DNA of 36,276 nt, taken from contig JAEWAY010000009.1 of the NCBI GenBank assembly GCA_023391415.1, positions 1 to 36,276 of the forward strand. The letters run 5' to 3'. The translations under genes were made by a program, and so were the position numbers. Of this stretch, positions 25,561 to 35,100 are shown piece after piece; position 1 is the stretch's first letter, and every line of letters begins with the position of its first letter. The notes below the pieces were generated by a model. That model saw only the letters and a program-made list of their open reading frames with translations, searched no databases and was not told where the DNA came from. The stretch comes from Bacteroidota bacterium. GTDB lineage: Bacteria > Bacteroidota > Bacteroidia > Cytophagales > Cytophagaceae.

Positions 25561-28557
25561 TTAACGCTTTATAATTTTTTGCACGATCGGTTCATTTTCT
25601 CCTTCCAGTTGAAGGAAGTAGATTCCCTCGTCAAGACTCGTCCCTACCATCACTTGATTCGTACCACTTCCGGCTTCAACAAGCTTACCACTGATATCTG
25701 TTATCCGATATGTAAATTCTCCAGTGTATCTCACCATCATTCCATTGGAACTAAATGGATTGGGAAACATATTAACCTGTATACCAACACTAGTATTAAC
25801 CCCCGTCACCACATCGGTAAACTCCACATAGTTCAGGTTCATATAATCGGAGCCAAACACGATCCGCATCACATGCTCACCAGCCATAAGATTCACATCC
25901 CTTACAGTCACAGTCTCCCAGACCTGCCAGCCGCCTGTATTGGGCACCTGTATCGGACCCGTCACATCCACTCCGTCCATTTCCACATGAAGCGTCTTGC
26001 CGGCGCCATCGGCGGCCATACGCAAGTTCAGATCATAGACACCGGAAGAAAGTACCTCTACGGTATACTGCAACCATTCTCCCTCAAGGATGTAGGCGAT
26101 ATTGTAGCCCCCTTCTCCATCCTGAGTCTGTTCGATATCCACTTCATCATTTCGGAAAGAAGCGCCACCCTGATTGCCATTCGTATTTGCTTCATGGTAG
26201 CCAAGTCCTTCGCCGCCCAGATCATATTCCTCCGCCTCAATACGGCCGGGAATCATATGCGCTACACCATGGAAAGGCGACTGTACCGCACGGATCGTTA
26301 CACTCACCGGTGCTGATATCGCACTGATGCCTTTGTTGTCCGTCGCTACCGCAGTCAATACATAGATGCCGGGATTCATACGTGACCAGTCGATTGCGTA
26401 CGGTGCACTGGTAACACTGCCAATCAAAAGTTCACCCGCATAGAAGTCTACTTTCGATACACTTCCGTCAGGGTCTAAAGCGGTTGCACTGAGACGTACT
26501 GTTTCGTTGCTCCCGTAGCTCGCATTGTTCGATGGAGCAGTCAGACTTACTACTGGAGGAAGAGATACATTCACCCCTCTAAAGGTCACATAGTTCAGAT
26601 TCACATAATCCGTCGCCCCTATCGTTAAGCGCATCACTTTTATGCCCGTAGTTAGCTCTACATTACGTACGGTGACTGTCTGCCAGCTCTGCCACCCACT
26701 CGTATTAGGGATAGATACATTCGAGGCGATTGATGTACCGTCCATGGCAACTGTTATTGTACGACCCTCTCCGTTAACTGCTACACGCAAGTCAAGATCA
26801 TAAGTACCGGCTGCTTCTACATTAACCGTATATTCAAGCCACTCGCCGGCAGTAGCATAACCGATATTATACCCACCGCCTGCATCGGTGCAGGTCTCTA
26901 TATCCACATCCTCATCCGTACGGAAGTTTACCACCGGGCTTACTTCACTCCCGGGAGTCGCATCGTAGTACGCAAAGCCATTGCCACCCAGATCAAACTC
27001 CTCAAGCTGAATCGTGCCAGGGATCTTGTGCGCAACGCCGCCATAAGGAGACTGGGGTACATTCACACGGATCTCTACGGGAGCCGAGGTAACCCGGGTA
27101 CCTGAGTTGTCTGTAGCAACCGCAGTAATAGTATATCTGCCAGCTGCTACATTGCTCCATGCATACGTATAAGGTGCTGAAGCATCCTCGCCCAGTTTTG
27201 TTGTGCCATTATAGAACTCTACTTTAGTTATCGAACCTCCCGGACGCGACGCTGTTGCTTCCAGATTAATTACTGCGGGCGCTACAAAAGCCGTATTATT
27301 CTCAGGAGAAGTTAATACAACTGAAGGACCTACAGGAGCTTTGCCAGCAATAGTTGTCATACTCTGGGCATCCAGAGTGATCTGAAACGTAGTCGTACCA
27401 TTTATATTAGATTCCTTTGTCAGGTTTTTGCTGGATGAAGTTACATAGCGTTCCCACGTTGTTACTTTTGAATTGGGTATGTTGATAGTAATTGTCTGGG
27501 TAGTTGTGTTTCTGTTAAGAATAACAATAACTAAGTCATCATCTTTTTTATAGGCTGACAGGTTTACCATACTTCTTGGTTCCTTAGTAGCCTCCACTCT
27601 GTAATATCCTGCTCTTACAAACTTGGAGTAGTGAGCCATCATATATCCCCGTTTGCTGATCGTACCATCCTCTTTCATCGGGCTGTACTGTCTGCGGATA
27701 TACCACCATACATATGCCTGAAACTCCGCGTCTGCCATAGCATGGTGAATATTCCGGCCAGTCTCCAGCGCTTCCGGCCAGCGATCCGCTGAGTTTGTCT
27801 CACTGTTTGGATGATACACTTCTGTCATCCACAGCTCTTTACCCTGACCTTTTTGCTTAAACAGAGGATAAGGAAAATTACTATACAGAGTTCCGTAAAG
27901 ATGAGCTCCCAATATATCCATATTCGCCAAAGCCTGAGGATCGTTCAGAATAGGATCTGTTACCTCTTTTCTATATTGAAAAGATTCCGGTGATATGATC
28001 CTACAGTTAATAGAGCCTGCATTTTCTTTCATGAACCGAAGACACTCCTGTGGTGTCCACCATGTCCATTCATGCGCGTAATCAGGTTCATTCTGCATAG
28101 AAATCGCGTATAAATTGACGCCATTATTACGCATATAGGTTACAAAATCATCTAAGTGCTGAGCGTAGGCCGCATACATGTCGTGGCGTAACCTCTTCTG
28201 GTTCGCCTCTCCATTTCTGGTAAAAAGTTCGACCATATGACTGGGTGGATTCCAGGGCGATGCAAAAACAATAGCTCCCATTTCCTGAGCCTTTAGCGCT
28301 GTTGGTACAGCTCTATTCCACTGATTTCTATCTTCATTTACAAATACCCGTAACACCTGCATCCCCAACTGATTCGGCCCGTTACCAAACGCTGTTTCAC
28401 GCTGGGCCGGTGTCAGGTCACCGATCCACTCCGGGTGATTGATTCCACCAAAACCTCTTATTAACTGAGCAGTTTGGTTAAGATTTACTGTCGCAGTTTG
28501 TGCCCACATAATCATTGGAACAATTGCGAGAAAAAACGTAGTAAAGATTTTACTCAT
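25561..28557 (-). CDS. Secreted GH30 (subfamily 8-type) glucuronoxylanase with two CBM6
   Basis: 998 residues. Signal peptide 1-20 (...MIMWAQ). Catalytic (beta/alpha)8 barrel plus beta-sandwich at 22-406: acid/base Glu157 in SMQNEPDY, nucleophile Glu246 in LWMTEVYHP, GFGG at 35-38, and WWYIRRQY at 284-291, the segment that in GH30_8 enzymes binds the methylglucuronate side group through an Arg. This suggests cutting of xylan at glucuronate-substituted sites. Then Ig-like 412-498, CBM6 501-663, Ig-like 665-755, CBM6 758-917, T9SS domain about 928-998 (MFPNPF ... GIYFLQL ... KIIKR). Preceded by the shared promoter-like element at 28683-28726. Confidence 0.92.
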   Translation of the reverse strand: MSKIFTTFFLAIVPMIMWAQTATVNLNQTAQLIRGFGGINHPEWIGDLTPAQRETAFGNGPNQLGMQVLRVFVNEDRNQWNRAVPTALKAQEMGAIVFASPWNPPSHMVELFTRNGEANQKRLRHDMYAAYAQHLDDFVTYMRNNGVNLYAISMQNEPDYAHEWTWWTPQECLRFMKENAGSINCRIISPESFQYRKEVTDPILNDPQALANMDILGAHLYGTLYSNFPYPLFKQKGQGKELWMTEVYHPNSETNSADRWPEALETGRNIHHAMADAEFQAYVWWYIRRQYSPMKEDGTISKRGYMMAHYSKFVRAGYYRVEATKEPRSMVNLSAYKKDDDLVIVILNRNTTTQTITINIPNSKVTTWERYVTSSSKNLTKESNINGTTTFQITLDAQSMTTIAGKAPVGPSVVLTSPENNTAFVAPAVINLEATASRPGGSITKVEFYNGTTKLGEDASAPYTYAWSNVAAGRYTITAVATDNSGTRVTSAPVEIRVNVPQSPYGGVAHKIPGTIQLEEFDLGGNGFAYYDATPGSEVSPVVNFRTDEDVDIETCTDAGGGYNIGYATAGEWLEYTVNVEAAGTYDLDLRVAVNGEGRTITVAMDGTSIASNVSIPNTSGWQSWQTVTVRNVELTTGIKVMRLTIGATDYVNLNYVTFRGVNVSLPPVVSLTAPSNNASYGSNETVRLSATALDPDGSVSKVDFYAGELLIGSVTSAPYAIDWSRMNPGIYVLTAVATDNKGISAISAPVSVTIRAVQSPFHGVAHMIPGRIEAEEYDLGGEGLGYHEANTNGNQGGASFRNDEVDIEQTQDGEGGYNIAYILEGEWLQYTVEVLSSGVYDLNLRMAADGAGKTLHVEMDGVDVTGPIQVPNTGGWQVWETVTVRDVNLMAGEHVMRIVFGSDYMNLNYVEFTDVVTGVNTSVGIQVNMFPNPFSSNGMMVRYTGEFTYRITDISGKLVEAGSGTNQVMVGTSLDEGIYFLQLEGENEPIVQKIIKR
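25807..27057 (-). repeat. CBM6-Ig-CBM6 module, GH30 copy
   Basis: The first CBM6 and second Ig-like domain (26290-27057) are almost the same base for base as 32890-33665 in the GH43 gene, with long runs without change. The second CBM6 (25807-26286) is closest to the esterase copy at the end. Confidence 0.88.
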
Positions 28558-28682
28558 CTGGATATTGTTTTAGTATTATGCTCATTGCTGTTTCGGAGAT
28601 CAAGATCCAGCCATTAATTTTCAAAGGCGAACAAATCAATTATAAATAAATCATTTACAATTGATTAAATCACATAAAACCT

Positions 28683-28726
28683 CAATAAGACTACAGGCTA
28701 CGTTTTGCGATTGGAAAGGTCATCTC
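28683..28726 (-). promoter_or_regulatory. Shared upstream element, copy A (GH30)
   Basis: On the minus strand GAGATGAC (28719-28726), 12 bases, AAAACGTAGCCT (28695-28706), then CTTATTG. The same two blocks with the same 12-base spacing stand before the GH39-like and GH43 genes. GAC and CGTA are 16 bases apart, as in ECF sigma promoters. The predicted transcript start would be about 135 bases before the ATG. Copies A and B also share about 35 further bases upstream. Confidence 0.6.
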
Positions 28727-28770
28727 CTTAATGCAAAAAAATATTTATGAAATACAATAATTCATTTATT

Positions 28771-28816
28771 AAAAACTCAAGGTTCCCCGGCTTTACTGCT
28801 GGAGAACCTTGAGTTT
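28771..28816 (-). terminator. Terminator of the GH39-like gene
   Basis: AAACTCAAGGTTC (28773-28785) pairs perfectly with 28804-28816 over 13 bp. The minus strand runs into five T. It lies 50 bases past the stop of the GH39-like gene and just upstream of promoter element A. Confidence 0.85.
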
Positions 28817-28865
28817 CGTGGCTTTCACAGATTTTACCTACCATATTTTATTCTGGAATTCTCAC

Positions 28866-31800
28866 TTAGTATTTTTTTATTAGTTTGATTGTTTGTACCT
28901 CATTCTCCGCATCAATATTAAGGAAATAGATACCATACGGTAATGTTTCTCCTATCAGACATCTGCCTTCACAGATTCCTGATGTTACAATCTTCCCTGT
29001 AACTGAAAATACTTTATATGACAATGTGCTTGTTGTTTCCATATGCACCGCCTCTTTGTAGGGATTCGGAAACACCTTGATCTTCCTGTCTACATCTGCA
29101 TTCATACCCGTCACCACATCGACAAACTCCACATAGTTCAGGTTCATATAGTTCGAACCAAATACGATGCGCATCACATGCTCGCCGGCAGTAAGATTCA
29201 CATCACTTACAGTGATTGTTTCCCACTTCTGCCAGCCGTCTGTGTCGGGGACCTGAACAGGACCTGTGACATTCACACCGTCTATCTCTACATGAAGCGT
29301 CTTGTCAGATCCATCAGTAGCCATGCGCAAGTTCAGGTCATAAACTCCGGAGGACATGACCTCTACGGTATATTGCAACCATTCCCCCGTTAGAGTATAG
29401 GCAATATTGTATATACCTTCTTCATCCTGTGTCAGCTCGATATCCACTTCATCGTTGCGGAATGGCGCGCCACCCTGATTGCCGTTTGTATTGGCCTCAT
29501 GGTAACCTAGTCCTTCTCCGCCCAAATCATACTCCTCCGCCTCAATACGGCCGGGAATCATATGCGCTACTCCACGAAATGGCTCCTGAATACCCAATAC
29601 TGTTACTGAGACTGTAGAGGAAACAGTACTCAATCCATCTGTATCAAAGGCTTCTGATTTAAAGATATAAGTCCCGGGATTTAGGGCTGACCAATTATAA
29701 GTATATGGTGCAGTATTCACTGTAGCAATTAAGTTTTCTCCTTCGTAAAAAGAGACACCGACAATGTTACCATCAGAATCAGATGCTGTTGCCTTTAAAG
29801 TGATTATATCTTTTATACTGAAAACAGCACCATTCTCGGGTGCATTAAAACTAATGACTGGGGGCTCTGGTGCCAAAACTCTGGTAAAAGATACATAATT
29901 AAGATTAATGTAATCCACATCACCTATGGTAAAGCGAAGAATATGCTCTCCGACAGGTAGTTCTACTTCATCAATGATAACATTTGTCCATTTCTGCCAT
30001 CCGGTGGTATTAGGAATTGAGATTCCAGAGACAAGAGGCATATTATCCAATGCCAGGTCCAATGTACGCCCATCCCCATTGCAGGCTACACGCAGACTAA
30101 CTGAGTAAAGACCGGTTTCAGCTACATTTACACTATATTCCAACCATTCACCCGCTGTTGCATAGCCAATGTTGTAACCACCTCCCTCATCGGCACATTC
30201 TTCAATATCTACATCCGTATCAGTACGAAAATTCACCCCTGTTTCACTACCCGGACTGGAGTCGTAGTAAGCTAATCCGTTAGCTCCTATATCAAACTCT
30301 TCAAACTGGATCAGTCCAGGTATGGGATGCAACTGGTAATTATAGCCGGTCTGAGGAACGACTGTGCGGATAGTACGTACCGGAGACAGAACTTTACTTC
30401 CCGTCTTGTCAGTAATTAGCGCGGTAATTTCATAAAGACCTGTTTCAGTAATAGTAAGTGTAGTGAAATATGGAGCGACATACTCAGTAGCTCCCACCTG
30501 CTTATCATTTACAAAGAATTGCAAGGTGCTTATCGCTGAAGGATCAGATACCTGAGCTTCAATATAGACCTCTGCCGGTCTTTCAACGATCGTATCAGTA
30601 GCCGGAGAACGAATTACTACCTGAGGCAACTGATTCGCTGGCTGGAGATATATCCGGTAGCCATAAAGCGGATTAATTCCGGTGACAGGAACTGAAATAT
30701 TTCCATTATTGACTGTATATATTGTTTCGCTGATCAGGCTGGTTCCGACAACAGGAGTATCCTTATTTGACCATGACACATATTCCAGACGTACCTTTAC
30801 CTGACTGCCAAACCACGAAGGGAAACCCGAAATATTTACAGTAGCATTTCCCGTAAGATTTCCACCAAGACATATACTGGCATATTGAGCATTCTTATCA
30901 ATACAACCAAAGCCATCCAGTCCGTCGCTGTTCTCGTTTGGCGGAGTGACCTGCACCATATTTCCAGTCATATCCCCATACCATTTGTAGAGGTGCCAGC
31001 CACCACCTTTCTGGTTACTCGCTGTCAGTAGACTTCCCAGTCTTCCCGGAAGGTTCGTCCACCACCATGATATACATGCACTTTCAATTCCATATCGTTC
31101 AAATTTGGCAATAAATGGTACTGAATATCCCGGACAACCTTCATAAGGATCACTAGTTCTGGATGAATACTCATTAATACTAATTGGCCTGGGTGATATT
31201 CCTAATTCTTTCTCAAGAGCCCGGTATTGATTATAAGCGTTTGCAAAACCTGCCGCACCCCACTGATGCCATGAAATAACATCCGGAAGGCAATTGTTAT
31301 TTTTACAATAAACCAGAAAATCCCTCATTCTGGTGTTATTGTAATATGCCAGCGAAGGTCCGATAATACGTTCGGAAGGATCCATAGACCGGATTAGGTC
31401 GTATGTGGGCTTCCAACAGGCAGAATGGAAATCACCATTCTCGGATTTCCAGGTACCATATGGTTCATTCCATATTTCATAACCATCGTAATTAGTTCTT
31501 CCCGAAGCCATTTTCGCATTAATTACCTGTCTGCACAAATTCAAAAAGTTTTGAAGACCGGGCCATTGATAAGGCCAACCAGGAAGCACATCGGGGAGAC
31601 GTACCTGTACCTTGCCAGTGGTATTTTGTAATCTTCTGGAAACTTCCAGCGCATCACCGATAGGTTGTTGCCGACCGGCTCCGCTCATAGCAGGATTGGC
31701 AAATACATGAGGCTTAAGCGGCGCTACCAGGTTTTCAATATCTGTTGGCAAGGTCTCTGTTACACCATACAATGATCCTGATGCACAATGTGTCGCAGAC

Positions 31801-31904
31801 CTGAACTCGTTGGAAAGATTTACTCTCAGAGTCTGCTGCCCCGACGAACTGTAAACTGTCAGTAAAAGAACGTTTGTAAAGAAAAAAAACAGTATATTCT
31901 TCAT
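28866..31904 (-). CDS. Secreted GH39-like (clan GH-A) glycosidase with two CBM6
   Basis: 1012 residues from ATG 31904 (MKNILFFFFTNVLLLT), which gives a clean signal peptide (1-24); an upstream ATG at 32003 is less likely because it overlaps the shared upstream element. The catalytic part at about 25-420 has YEIWNEPYG with acid/base Glu147, SWHQWG (211-216) and SINEYSS with nucleophile Glu245, so a retaining clan GH-A fold. The family is most like GH39, but I cannot exclude another GH-A family. A xylosidase or arabinosidase role fits the context. Then Ig-like about 428-515, CBM6 521-677, Ig-like 681-770, CBM6 774-931, T9SS domain from about 940 (VFPNPY ... GIYFLNI ... KLIKKY). The first CBM6 is the most divergent of the set. 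Confidence 0.85.
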   Translation of the reverse strand: MKNILFFFFTNVLLLTVYSSSGQQTLRVNLSNEFRSATHCASGSLYGVTETLPTDIENLVAPLKPHVFANPAMSGAGRQQPIGDALEVSRRLQNTTGKVQVRLPDVLPGWPYQWPGLQNFLNLCRQVINAKMASGRTNYDGYEIWNEPYGTWKSENGDFHSACWKPTYDLIRSMDPSERIIGPSLAYYNNTRMRDFLVYCKNNNCLPDVISWHQWGAAGFANAYNQYRALEKELGISPRPISINEYSSRTSDPYEGCPGYSVPFIAKFERYGIESACISWWWTNLPGRLGSLLTASNQKGGGWHLYKWYGDMTGNMVQVTPPNENSDGLDGFGCIDKNAQYASICLGGNLTGNATVNISGFPSWFGSQVKVRLEYVSWSNKDTPVVGTSLISETIYTVNNGNISVPVTGINPLYGYRIYLQPANQLPQVVIRSPATDTIVERPAEVYIEAQVSDPSAISTLQFFVNDKQVGATEYVAPYFTTLTITETGLYEITALITDKTGSKVLSPVRTIRTVVPQTGYNYQLHPIPGLIQFEEFDIGANGLAYYDSSPGSETGVNFRTDTDVDIEECADEGGGYNIGYATAGEWLEYSVNVAETGLYSVSLRVACNGDGRTLDLALDNMPLVSGISIPNTTGWQKWTNVIIDEVELPVGEHILRFTIGDVDYINLNYVSFTRVLAPEPPVISFNAPENGAVFSIKDIITLKATASDSDGNIVGVSFYEGENLIATVNTAPYTYNWSALNPGTYIFKSEAFDTDGLSTVSSTVSVTVLGIQEPFRGVAHMIPGRIEAEEYDLGGEGLGYHEANTNGNQGGAPFRNDEVDIELTQDEEGIYNIAYTLTGEWLQYTVEVMSSGVYDLNLRMATDGSDKTLHVEIDGVNVTGPVQVPDTDGWQKWETITVSDVNLTAGEHVMRIVFGSNYMNLNYVEFVDVVTGMNADVDRKIKVFPNPYKEAVHMETTSTLSYKVFSVTGKIVTSGICEGRCLIGETLPYGIYFLNIDAENEVQTIKLIKKY
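29112..30344 (-). repeat. CBM6-Ig-CBM6 module, GH39-like copy
   Basis: The second CBM6 (29112-29585) is close to the other copies. The first CBM6 (29874-30344) and the Ig-like domain have diverged much more (FEEFDIGANGLAYYDSS), so homogenisation has not reached them. Confidence 0.8.
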
Positions 31905-32000
31905 AAAGTCATTTTTTATAAATCTCAGCCTTATTGTTTCTATAACAAAAGTCAACAAGAAAACAAACAACTCATTTTCAATAAAATATATAAAATAAAT

Positions 32001-32045
32001 CAATAAAGCCCCGAGGCTACGTTTTGACTCCGGAAAGGTTATCTC
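32001..32045 (-). promoter_or_regulatory. Shared upstream element, copy B (GH39-like)
   Basis: Minus strand GAGATAAC (32038-32045), 12 bases, AAAACGTAGCCT (32014-32025), then CTTTATTG. Predicted transcript start about 107 bases before ATG 31904. Similarity to copy A extends to about 32084, beyond the core (GCAAAAAAATA and GAAATACAATAAT on the plus strand). Confidence 0.6.
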
Positions 32046-32090
32046 TTTTAATGCAAAAAAATACTTTTGAAATACAATAATCTGATCGCT

Positions 32091-32129
32091 AAAATAAAAA
32101 GGCTCTCTGACTTTATAGTCGGAGAGCCT
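32091..32129 (-). terminator. Terminator of the GH43 gene
   Basis: AGGCTCTCTGAC (32100-32111) pairs with 32118-32129, with one G-T pair, around a 6-base loop. The minus strand continues TTTTTATTTT. It is 43 bases past the GH43 stop codon. Confidence 0.85.
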
Positions 32130-32171
32130 GTAGCTATTATCACTGGTTTCTCATTTTTAATTCATACATAA

Positions 32172-35100
32172 TTATTCCTTGACCAACTTCACTGTTTCTT
32201 TACCATTTGCAGAATTAATGCTCAGAAAATAAATCCCTGAAGGCAATGTTTCATCAATTATACATTTTCCGAAACAATCTCCTGACAGAACCACCTCTCC
32301 AGTTATTGAGAACACTTTATACGTAATTGACTTTGTCGCCACTATGTACACAACCTCTTTGTAAGGATTCGGAAACACCTTGATCTGTCTGTCTACATCT
32401 GCATCCATACCCGTCACCACATCGACAAACTCCACATAGTTCAGGTTCATATAACTTGAACCAAATACGATGCGCATCACATGCTCACCAGCAGTTAGAT
32501 TTACATCTTTGACAGTGATCGTCTCCCAGGTCTGCCAGCCGCCTGTGTTGGGGACCTGAACAGGACCGGTGACATTCACGCCGTCTATCTCTATATGAAG
32601 TGTCTTGCCGGATCCGTCGGAAGCCATACGCAAGTTCAGATCATAGATGCCCGAAGCAAGGACCTCTACACTATACTGCAGCCATTCACCGGAAAGGATA
32701 TAACCAACGTTGTATACTCCGTGATCATCGCCCGTTTCCTCGATATCTACCTCGTCGTTGCGGAATGGTGCGCCGCCTTCATTACCATTCGTATTGGCCT
32801 CATGGTAACCAAGGCCTTCGCCGCCCAAATCATATTCCTCGGCCTCGATACGGCCGGGAATCATATGCGCTACCCCATGGAAAGGTGCTTGGACCGCACG
32901 GATCGTTACACTCACCGGTGCTGATGTCGTGCTAATGCCTTTGTTGTCCGTCGCTACCGCAGTCAGTACATAAGTACCGGGATTCATACGGGACCAGTCA
33001 AGGGAATATGGAGCGCTGGTAACACTGCCGATCAACAAATCACCCGCATAGAAGTCCACTTTCGATACACTTCCGTCAGGGTCTGAAGCGGTTGCACTGA
33101 GACGTACTGTTTCGTTGCTCCCGTAGCTCGCATTGTTCGATGGAGCAGTCAGACTTACTACTGGAGGAAGAGATACATTCACCCCTCTAAAGCTCACATA
33201 GTTCAGATTCACATAATCCGTCTCACCTACCGTTAAGCGCATCACTTTTATGCCCGTAGTAAGCTCTATATTACGTACGGTGACCGTCTGCCAGCTCTGC
33301 CACCCACTCGTATTAGGAATCGATACATTCGAGGCGATTGATGTACCGTCCATGGCAACTGTTATTGTACGACCCTCTCCGTTAACTGCTACACGCAAGT
33401 CAAGATCATAGGTACCGGCTGCTTCTACATTAACCGTATATTCAAGCCACTCTCCGGCTGTTGCCCAGCCTATGTTATAGCCGCCACCAGCATCCGTGCA
33501 GGTCTCTATATCCACATCCTCATCCGTACGGAAGTTTACCACCGGGCTTACTTCACTCCCGGGAGTCGCATCGTAGTACGCAAAGCCATTACCACCCAAA
33601 TCAAACTCCTCAAGCTGAATGGTGCCAGGGATCTTGTGAGCAACGCCGCCATATGGTGACTGAGGCACATTCACTCGGATCGTGATTTTTGCTTCACCCG
33701 TATTGCCTTCATTATCGTTCACTACTGCTCTCAGATTATAAGTGCCCGCAGGGACTCCGTTCCAGTTATAAGAATACGGTGCCGTATTATCTGTTCCTAA
33801 TAGCGTATTTCTATTATAAAATTGAACACTAGTCACCACTCCCGAAGGTGAGCTGGCAGAAGCTGTTAGTGTTATATTGTCCCCGGTAATAAATGTTTGT
33901 CCCGAAAGAGGACTGGAGAATGAAACACTTGGACCACTATAGATAAGATTATTTACACTGGTTCCGACCCGGAAAAAGTCAAAATCCGCATATCCTCCGG
34001 AAGACTGTGTAGCATAGGAAAACAATCCAAAGCGATATCCCATAAAATGCGGAATGGTATATGCCATTTGAAGTGTGGTACCAATAGCTGTCCAGGTGGT
34101 TCCGTTCAAACTATAGTAAAAATATGCTTTATCTGTACGATTGGTAAAATCCATATCTATCCGCAGATAAACAGTATTCTGATTAAGCGGTAGACTTGCC
34201 CGTTGATTCGGTATTCCTGATACATCATCTCCTGTAACCATCACAATTGATTTAGTATTGCCCGTCATACGAACACCCACATAACCATATTGCTTTTGCA
34301 AAGCCACCAAACCAGCATAATCGCCATCCTTCATTCCAGAAACATCAATAGAAGTATAGGCGGTAGATTTGGGACCAAAGGCTCGCTGAGTCAATGTATT
34401 AGTAGTCATAAGAACATTTGGATCTGTCCGCTCATTGGTCAGACGCATAAATCCCGGGCGCTGCGATAATGACCAGTAATTATTCTTAGGATTATGATTC
34501 CATTGCCAGGCTAACTGCAAGGGTCCTGTGCTGCCAAACTCATCCGACACTACTATATTACCAAGGCCACCTCTTCCTCTTGGTATATCCAGCGTTGTGG
34601 GTACCGGGCTCAATACGGGCCAGCCATTAGACCAGGTCATAGGTACCAGATAAGGAATACGTCCGACAGAACCGAAATCCCGAAACAAATAGGCATACCA
34701 CTTTCCTGTTGGAGTATCAATAAATGCACCCTGAGCCACTCCCTGATCACGCAAAGCGACTCTTCCTTCATAGGTTCCTGCAATACTTGTGCTCCGATAA
34801 ACCAGTTGCGTACGCATACTCCCGGATGGCCAGCAAATCATTGACACATAATAATATCCATTCACCTTTTGAACCTGAGCCCCTTCAGCTCTTAATCCGC
34901 CTGTACCGGCAATGGATGCCGGATCAGAAATCAATACCCTGTTTAAGCCTCCGGGTCTGATAGCTGTCGCATCTGAATTTAACTCTACAATACGCATATC
35001 TCCGTTTCCATAGATTAAATATGCTCTGTCGTCATCATCAAAAAACAGCGAACAGTCGTGATATGAGGCCGGCAAAACAGAGACTGTCCATGGCCCCGTT

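Noticed and set aside
25579..26316. Long frames antisense to the CBM6 modules in several genes
   Set aside because: They recur only because the module DNA is repeated; the sense frames are clearly CBM6.
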